This document shows positions 12,876 through 17,562 of a DNA stretch of 17,562 bases, in pieces. Within the stretch, counting starts at the first letter, position 1. Every line of letters begins with the position of its first letter. The notes under the pieces are model-generated. The model was not told where the DNA came from. It searched no databases and worked only from the letters and a program-made list of their open reading frames with translations. The translations under genes and the position numbers were made by a program. Source of the stretch: JAAYZM01 sp964510785 (GTDB lineage Bacteria > Actinomycetota > Actinomycetes > Actinomycetales > Cellulomonadaceae); contig CAZECM010000061.1 of the NCBI GenBank assembly GCA_964510785.1, forward strand, positions 1 to 17,562, read 5' to 3'.

Positions 12876-15800
12876 CGACTGCGACACGGCCGAGGTCGGC
12901 ACGGTGAGGTTGCGGTGATCCGCGTCCTCCACGTCGACCCAGACCACACCATCGCTCGAGGACTGCCACCGGTACGTGACGAAGTCGCCGCTGGCCCGTG
13001 AGGAGAACGTCGCGACGCCGCCCGCCGCGACCGAGGTGTCCTTCGGCTGTGCGGCGAAGGACAGACCGGGAACCTGCACGACGAGACCGGCAGCGTCGGA
13101 GTGAACGGTACCGCCGGCATTGACGACGACGGCGCGGAGCTGGGCACCGTTGTCCGTGGTGCGCACCGCGGCGAGCTCGAGGCTCGTCGAGGTCGCCCCG
13201 GGGACGTCCCTCCAGCTCAGACCGCCGTCGTCGCTGCGCTGCCACTGCACCTGTGCCGAGCTCGGCGAGGTGAAGGCCAGCTCGAAGAACGCCACGTCAC
13301 CCGTGTTCGCCCGGACGGGCTTCGGCTGGGACGTGATCTCGGCGGCGGGCAGGAACGTGACCGAGGTGTAGGTCTCGAAACGATCCTGCACCGCGCCGCC
13401 ACCGGGGTAGGTGTACACCCCGTAGCGGCCGGAGCCGAGCGCGGCGGAGACCTCGTCGGCCGTTGCCTTCGACACGGTGAACGCCACCTCGAAGCTTCCC
13501 TCGGGGCTCAGCTCGATCGCGCCCGCCGCGGTACCGCCGACGAGGTTGATCGACTCGGCGGGCAGCGCCCACGCGTTGGCGGCCGCCGACCGTGCCGCGC
13601 CACCGGCACCCTGGGAGGGCCGCCAGTCCTCGGCGAACCGACCGAAGGAGACATAGACACCGGCGCGCTGACCCGCGAGCGGGGGGCGACCGTAGCCGTA
13701 GGCGTAGTCTGGGTGGAAACCGCTACCCGTGACCGTGAGCTCGACCTCGTCGGTCGACACGAGCTCGGTGGCGGACAGCGTCACCGAAGGCTCGACCGTC
13801 GCCGGAAGCGGCAGCACCGAGAGCGCGGCGGGCTCGGAGTATGCCGTGCCCGTCGAGTTCGTCGCGGCGAGCCGGTACAGCGCACCGTCCGACGCCGGCA
13901 GGGCCTGCACCGTCAGGCTTGCCGCCGTGGCATGCGAGACGTCGGACCAGCTCTCGCCGTCGTCGAGAGACGACTGCCACTGCAGCGTCACCGCGAGAGT
14001 GCCTTCGGCTGCGGCGGTGAAGCTCGCGAGCTGCCCGGAGTACACCTCCGCGGCCTGGGGCTGCGTCGTGACGACCGGGAAGGCCTCCCGCAACGAGATC
14101 GGAGTGACACTGTCATAGCTGCGGTCCGCGAGCGTCGTGGAGTTGTAGGTCACGACCTCGTAGGTCTTGGCCGGGTCAAGACCACTGCCGGCCACGGCGA
14201 GCCGCACCGTTCCCAAGCCCCCCGAGGTCTTGAGGACGGAGAACCCCACCGTCCCGGTGGACGGGCGCTGTGCCGTCGCCGGGTTCGTCCCGGGCGTCCA
14301 GGCACCGCTCTCGACGATGCTGACCCGCAACAGACCGCTCGTGAGTGCCGTGTCGAAACCACCGAGCCCGACGTTGATGGCCGTCGCGACCCCCGTGGGC
14401 ACCTCGGTGCCCGGGTCGACCAGGACCTGCCGCTCACCCGTGGCGGGCGCGACGGTCAGCTTCGCGGCGGGCGAGACGATCGGCGAGCCCTCGTCGAGCC
14501 CGTTGTCCGCGATCGCACGGACCAGCAGGCCGTCGTCGTCCACCGTCACCGCACCCAGCGAGTGCGTCGAGGTGTTCCCCGGGGTCGTGCTCGTCGCGAC
14601 CGTGCCCCACGACTCACCGTCACGACTGGTCTGCCAGGTCCAGCTCGCCCTCGGTCCTGCGGTCACCGTGGCCGTGAAGCTCGCCGTGGTGCCCTCGACG
14701 ACCGAGAGCGGCTCGGGCAACCGGGTGAAGGTCGGTGCCTGGGTCCGCACGCTCACACGCACCGGACCGTCCGTGACGGGATCACCGATGCCGTTGGTTC
14801 CGGTCACCTTGACGAGGAGGCCGTGCAGCGAGACCGGGGTGTCGGTGGTCACCGAGTAGAAGGCGTTGTTGCTGCCGGTCTGAGTGAACGCGACGTTCCA
14901 GGTCTCACCGTCGTCCTCGCTCGTCTCCCACGTCCAGTCGGCCTGCGGGGCACCCTGTGCCCACCGGGAGAAGTAGAGCTGGGTGCCGGCGAGCAGCTCG
15001 ACGTCCCGCAGCGAGGTCGACGTGTCGAGCCACGCGAGCGGCTGGGTGGTCACCGTGAGCACGGCGGTGCGCGACACGACGTCCTCGCCGACACCGTTGG
15101 TACCTCGGGCTCGATACAGCTCACCGTCCTGGTCGGGGGTGATGCTGTACACGTAGAGCTGCAGCGAGCCGCTCGTCTGCGTGATGGTCTGCACCGCGCT
15201 CCAGCTCTCGCCTTCGTCGGCGCTCTTCTCCCAGGTCCACGTGCCGTAGGGGGCACCCGTGATGCTGGCTCGGAAGTAGCCGGCTCCCCCGGCCTCGACC
15301 GTGAGGTCGTTGACGTCTCCGACGATCGCGAGGGCCTCGGTCGTGACCGTGAGCCCGACCTCCTCGCTCACGACGGGCTCGTCGACCCCGTTGGAGACGA
15401 TGACGCGGAGGGTCGAGCCGTTCAGCTCGGGCCCGACCGCAGCGATGCGCAACGTGCTCGCGGTGCCGCCCCAGTCCTCCCACACCGCGCCCTCACCGGC
15501 GGGCTTGCGCTGCCAGGTGTAGCTCAGCGTCGATCCCGTGGCGACGACCTGGAACTGTGCGACCCGCGAGGCCTGCACCTCGAGCGAGGTGGGCTGCTGA
15601 GTGATCAGGACCGCTTCCTTGGCCACGACGGTGAGCGTGGCTGCCGCGGTGGGAACCTGAACCGTCCCGGTCGCGAAGACGGCGCGGTACTGAGCGCCGT
15701 CGTGCTCGGCGATGCTGACCTCGGGGAGCACCAGCACGTCAGCGTTCTGGCCGGCGAGGTCGTTCCACTCCCCATCGTCGAGGCGCTGCCACTGCGTCGT

Positions 15801-16766
15801 CGGCGCGGGAGCGCCGGTACCGACGGCCTGGAGCGTGACGTCGGTACCTTCGCTGACGGTCTTCGACCCGGGGTGGGCCACCACGACGGGCGCGAGCTCG
15901 AGCTCCTCGGCCTCGAAGTCGACCGTGAGCGGGAGCGGGGGCTTCTGCGGGTCCGCGGACAGTCCGCTCGTGTGCCAGTACGAGGACAGGCCCGTCGTGT
16001 ACTGGAAGTCGACGAAGCTCTCCGGCCACGACCCCCAGCCTGGGTTGGTGTTCTTCGTCTCCTGCGGGATCGCGGAGGTCGTCGAACGCCCTTCCCCGGC
16101 GAGGGGGAAGTAGTCGACGCCCTGGTAGGCGGGCTCGATCGTGAAGCCGTCGCCCTCGGTCGCGGCGCCATGGATGGTCGCGACGACGACGCCCTCCTGG
16201 GGATCCAGCGGCACCTTCACGTCCGGGTCCGCCATCGACGAGGCGAAGCCACCGACCTTCGCGGTGATCTCGCCGTCGCCGTTCGCGTCGAGGTTGAGCA
16301 CGGGGTCCGCGAGGTACCAGGGCACGAGGCCGCCGTAGGCGTAGACGGTGAGCGCGCCCTCCCAGGCGATCTGCACGGAGCCGTCGGCCTGCCGCTCGCC
16401 CTCGCCGTCGGCGAAGTAGAGCTGCTGGCCGATCGTGCCACCCGGGCCGTCCTGGTTGCACCGGGTGTCCTTGCCAGCGGCGAGGGCCTCGCCCTCAGCG
16501 GTGCGCTTGATGATGCGCAGATCCCGGTCGACGGTGCGGTAGGTGGCCTCGCTGCCGTCGCCGTAGCCGGCGGTGAAGTAGTTGCACCCGCCGGCGGGTG
16601 AGCCGCCCTGGTGGACGAGGTTGAGGCCCCATTCCAGCGAGGCGCTGTCGAAGGTGGCGGGTGTCGCGTCTGCGACTGCAGGTGCGGCGGAGACAGCTCC
16701 AGCCACAACCAGTGCTACGGCGGCGAGGGCGCTGAGGCGTCCCCGCGTGCGCGTGTTCAGTGACAT
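12213..16766 (-). CDS. Giant secreted multi-Ig HtaA-family protein (Cys-pair type) with Lys-rich tail
   Basis: This 1517-residue protein has a signal peptide (about 1-32). A Cys-pair HtaA-family domain (about 42-285) shows LEWGLN, GGCNYFTAG with Cys61, TRCNQ with Cys103, VYAYGGLVPWYLADPVL, PESFVDFQ and SSYWHTSG. Five Ig-like domains follow (about 291-380, 383-475, 477-573, 575-674, 676-772), each with a core W such as WQR, WEK or WQTS. An unassigned segment (773-892) precedes a sixth Ig-like domain (896-984), a neocarzinostatin-like domain (993-1139; VTGSGF, DWRPSQGAG, YGVYTYPG) and two more Ig-like domains. Two basic repeats close the protein, identical to those of the 758-residue protein. 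Start: the ATG at 16766 is 7 nt after AGAAAGG; the ATG at 16772 is too close to it. It is the first gene after lysA, with its own iron-regulated promoter. Probable role: long surface stalk capturing heme or hemoprotein (inference). Confidence 0.87.
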   Translation of the reverse strand: MSLNTRTRGRLSALAAVALVVAGAVSAAPAVADATPATFDSASLEWGLNLVHQGGSPAGGCNYFTAGYGDGSEATYRTVDRDLRIIKRTAEGEALAAGKDTRCNQDGPGGTIGQQLYFADGEGERQADGSVQIAWEGALTVYAYGGLVPWYLADPVLNLDANGDGEITAKVGGFASSMADPDVKVPLDPQEGVVVATIHGAATEGDGFTIEPAYQGVDYFPLAGEGRSTTSAIPQETKNTNPGWGSWPESFVDFQYTTGLSSYWHTSGLSADPQKPPLPLTVDFEAEELELAPVVVAHPGSKTVSEGTDVTLQAVGTGAPAPTTQWQRLDDGEWNDLAGQNADVLVLPEVSIAEHDGAQYRAVFATGTVQVPTAAATLTVVAKEAVLITQQPTSLEVQASRVAQFQVVATGSTLSYTWQRKPAGEGAVWEDWGGTASTLRIAAVGPELNGSTLRVIVSNGVDEPVVSEEVGLTVTTEALAIVGDVNDLTVEAGGAGYFRASITGAPYGTWTWEKSADEGESWSAVQTITQTSGSLQLYVYSITPDQDGELYRARGTNGVGEDVVSRTAVLTVTTQPLAWLDTSTSLRDVELLAGTQLYFSRWAQGAPQADWTWETSEDDGETWNVAFTQTGSNNAFYSVTTDTPVSLHGLLVKVTGTNGIGDPVTDGPVRVSVRTQAPTFTRLPEPLSVVEGTTASFTATVTAGPRASWTWQTSRDGESWGTVATSTTPGNTSTHSLGAVTVDDDGLLVRAIADNGLDEGSPIVSPAAKLTVAPATGERQVLVDPGTEVPTGVATAINVGLGGFDTALTSGLLRVSIVESGAWTPGTNPATAQRPSTGTVGFSVLKTSGGLGTVRLAVAGSGLDPAKTYEVVTYNSTTLADRSYDSVTPISLREAFPVVTTQPQAAEVYSGQLASFTAAAEGTLAVTLQWQSSLDDGESWSDVSHATAASLTVQALPASDGALYRLAATNSTGTAYSEPAALSVLPLPATVEPSVTLSATELVSTDEVELTVTGSGFHPDYAYGYGRPPLAGQRAGVYVSFGRFAEDWRPSQGAGGAARSAAANAWALPAESINLVGGTAAGAIELSPEGSFEVAFTVSKATADEVSAALGSGRYGVYTYPGGGAVQDRFETYTSVTFLPAAEITSQPKPVRANTGDVAFFELAFTSPSSAQVQWQRSDDGGLSWRDVPGATSTSLELAAVRTTDNGAQLRAVVVNAGGTVHSDAAGLVVQVPGLSFAAQPKDTSVAAGGVATFSSRASGDFVTYRWQSSSDGVVWVDVEDADHRNLTVPTSAVSQSGTQYRVVASNPAGSVESAAATLTVTKAAPSVKVSVKKSFRFASKTKATVTVGVPAGVKAAAGKVTVKVGSTVVGKGTVKNGKAQVTLTKKLLPGSRKLVAEFAGGADLAAAKSVVATVKVSKAKSAATAKLAKSSVKAGKRATLRLTVKGTGVKATGKVRVVVTQGKKTVRTITVKVNAKGKATVKLPKLAKGKYAVKAQYLGSKTVAKKAAKQVTLRVR

Positions 16767-16778
16767 CAACATGCCTTT

Positions 16779-16793
16779 CTGACGGCGTGTCAG
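16779..16793 (-). promoter_or_regulatory. Small hairpin beside the ribosome binding site, copy 2
   Basis: CTGAC/GTCAG stem with a 5-nt loop, directly before AGAAAGG, matching 11930-11944 in position and stem sequence while the loop differs. Confidence 0.5.
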
Positions 16794-16810
16794 ATCACCC
16801 CGAAACGCGA

Positions 16811-16836
16811 ACAGCGCCCCCACTTCGGGGCGCTGT
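16811..16836 (-). promoter_or_regulatory. Leader hairpin, copy 2
   Basis: A perfect 10-bp stem (ACAGCGCCCC / GGGGCGCTGT, loop of 6) in the 5' leader of the 1517-residue protein gene. It is the counterpart of 11962-11988. The stem is kept and the loop has changed. Confidence 0.5.
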
Positions 16837-16860
16837 CATGTCGGCCGAGGGTGATGTGAT

Positions 16861-16879
16861 TGAGGTAAGGCTTACCAAA
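16861..16879 (-). promoter_or_regulatory. DtxR/IdeR-type iron box, proximal, of the 1517-residue protein gene
   Basis: The plus-strand 19-mer tgaggtaaggcttaccaaa matches about 15 of 19 positions of TTAGGTTAGGCTAACCTAA with a perfect central AGGCT. The flank on the gene side (GTGATGTGAT on the plus strand) is also identical to that of the 12012 box. Confidence 0.85.
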
Positions 16880-16880
16880 G

Positions 16881-16899
16881 TTAGGTATTGCTCACCTTA
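16881..16899 (-). promoter_or_regulatory. Second iron box overlapping the -10
   Basis: The plus-strand 19-mer ttaggtattgctcacctta matches about 14 of 19 consensus positions and begins 20 bp after the first box, leaving 1 bp between them. It overlaps the predicted -10, a position suited to repression. Confidence 0.75.
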
Positions 16900-16923
16900 C
16901 TCACGAGGTCGTAGCGCGGACAA
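16894..16923 (-). promoter_or_regulatory. Promoter of the 1517-residue HtaA protein gene
   Basis: On the minus strand TTGTCC (16918-16923) and TAAGGT (16894-16899) are 18 bp apart. Position relative to the two iron boxes is exactly as in the promoter at 12045-12074, supporting both calls. It gives this gene expression separate from lysA. Confidence 0.55.
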
Positions 16924-16964
16924 CGTCCCGGGGCGCTTGTGATCGACGTCTCAGCGCCGCGGGG

Positions 16965-17562
16965 CTATCCCAGGTCGAGCGCGAGCAGGTCCTCGACGGT
17001 CTCGCGGCGCACGAGCACCCGTGATCCGCCGTCGGCCACCGCCACGACGGGCGGGCGCGGCACGAGGTTGTAGTTGGACGCCATCGACCGCCCGTACGCG
17101 CCCGTCGCGGCCACGGCGAGCAGGTCCCCCGCCGCGACGTCGCCGGGCAGCAGCACCTCGTGCACCACGATGTCCCCGCTCTCGCAGTGCTTGCCCACCA
17201 CGCGCGCGAGCACCGGCTCGGCCGTCGAGCGTCGCGAGACGATCTCCGCGTGGTACGCCGCTCCGTACAGCGCGGGGCGCAGGTTGTCGCTCATCCCGCC
17301 GTCGACCGAGACGTACGTGCGCACGCGCCCGTCCTCGATCCGGACGGGCTTGACGGTACCGACGGTGTAGAGGGTCGCCGTGGTGGGGCCGACGACGGCG
17401 CGCCCCGGCTCGATCGAGAACCGCGGCAGCCCTCCGCCCAGCTCGGAGGCCGCGGCGACCACGCCCGCGGCGATGTCCTTCGCGACCCGCTCCGGGTCGA
17501 GCGCGACGTCACCGGGCAGGTACGCGATACCGAAGCCGCCACCGAGGTCGACCTCGCCCACG
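16965..17562 (-). CDS. lysA: Diaminopimelate decarboxylase, C-terminal part (start lies beyond the window)
   Basis: LysA decarboxylates meso-diaminopimelate to lysine, the last step of lysine synthesis, using PLP. The 198 full codons visible begin in the glycine-rich phosphate-binding stretch EVDLGGGFGIAYL. They carry EPGR (51-54 of the fragment), the substrate-binding/catalytic CESGD (Cys126) and YGRSMASNYN near the C-terminus. The PLP-lysine N-terminal half is outside the window. Stop codon TAG is at 16965-16967. Downstream (16924-16964) there is no clear terminator before the promoter of the secreted HtaA gene. In related actinobacteria hom usually follows closely; here the heme locus does. 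Confidence 0.96.
   Translation of the reverse strand, partial: VGEVDLGGGFGIAYLPGDVALDPERVAKDIAAGVVAAASELGGGLPRFSIEPGRAVVGPTTATLYTVGTVKPVRIEDGRVRTYVSVDGGMSDNLRPALYGAAYHAEIVSRRSTAEPVLARVVGKHCESGDIVVHEVLLPGDVAAGDLLAVAATGAYGRSMASNYNLVPRPPVVAVADGGSRVLVRRETVEDLLALDLG

Noticed and set aside
9506..13001. Two plus-strand open frames (9506-10390 and 12090-13001) with a long identical protein stretch, which might look like a repeated gene family
   Set aside because: The identity is only the antisense reading of the 745-bp repeat; the minus-strand frames encode the coherent Ig-like tail.
13101..16601. 1166-residue plus-strand open frame
   Set aside because: It is antisense to the 1517-residue protein gene. 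Its composition is Arg/Gly/Asp/His-rich with no domain pattern, as expected from GC-rich third-position bias.
16967..17562. Lysine riboswitch or T-box leader for lysA or hom
   Set aside because: The lysA leader is outside the window. The 77-bp gap before hom is too short and has none of the conserved elements.
1..17562. CRISPR arrays, tRNA or rRNA genes
   Set aside because: No regularly spaced short repeats, no cloverleaf-like sequence with a tRNA T-loop motif, and no rRNA segments were found on reading either strand.

Overview
The window comes from a high-GC Gram-positive bacterium. Strong GC bias at third codon positions, GTG/TTG starts, DtxR/IdeR-type iron boxes and a lysA-hom-thrC gene order all point to an actinobacterium. 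It is probably in Micrococcales, near Cellulomonas or its relatives; the exact genus is inference. Every supported gene lies on the minus strand, so transcription runs from high to low coordinates.

The edges are amino-acid biosynthesis genes of the aspartate family. The C-terminal part of lysA (diaminopimelate decarboxylase) is at 16965-17562. Complete hom (homoserine dehydrogenase) is at 382-1683, directly abutting the N-terminal part of thrC (threonine synthase) at 1-381. In many actinobacteria lysA, hom and thrC are neighbours. Here about 15 kb of heme/iron-acquisition genes separate lysA from hom.

The interposed locus has two parts. Next to lysA lie two separately controlled secreted-protein genes. 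One encodes a 1517-residue protein (12213-16766) with a Cys-pair type of HtaA domain, about eight Ig-like domains and a basic tail. The other encodes a 758-residue protein (9641-11917) with a Tyr/His type of HtaA domain, two Ig-like domains and the same tail. Each has a TTGnCC-N18-TAnGGT promoter overlapped by two DtxR-type boxes set 20 bp apart, and a leader with two conserved hairpins. Their 3' ends, terminators included, are identical over 745 bp.

The second part is a tightly overlapping seven-gene operon behind a single iron box (9511-9529). In order it holds hmuT (heme-binding lipoprotein), hmuU (permease), hmuV (ATPase), a membrane-anchored neocarzinostatin-like protein, a Cys-pair HtaA protein with an LASTG sorting-type C-terminus, an HtaA/neocarzinostatin-like/WxL-like fusion, and a DUF916-like membrane protein.

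The likely scheme is a heme relay. Secreted, wall-associated HtaA proteins would capture heme or hemoproteins. Membrane- and wall-anchored HtaA proteins would pass heme to HmuT, and HmuUV would import it, all repressed when iron is plentiful. The most unusual points are the HtaA fusion to a WxL-like domain paired with a DUF916-like partner, the duplicated pairs of Cys-type then Tyr/His-type HtaA genes, the identical strongly basic tails, and the location inside a biosynthetic gene neighbourhood. No heme oxygenase, sortase, transposase, tRNA or CRISPR array is visible.
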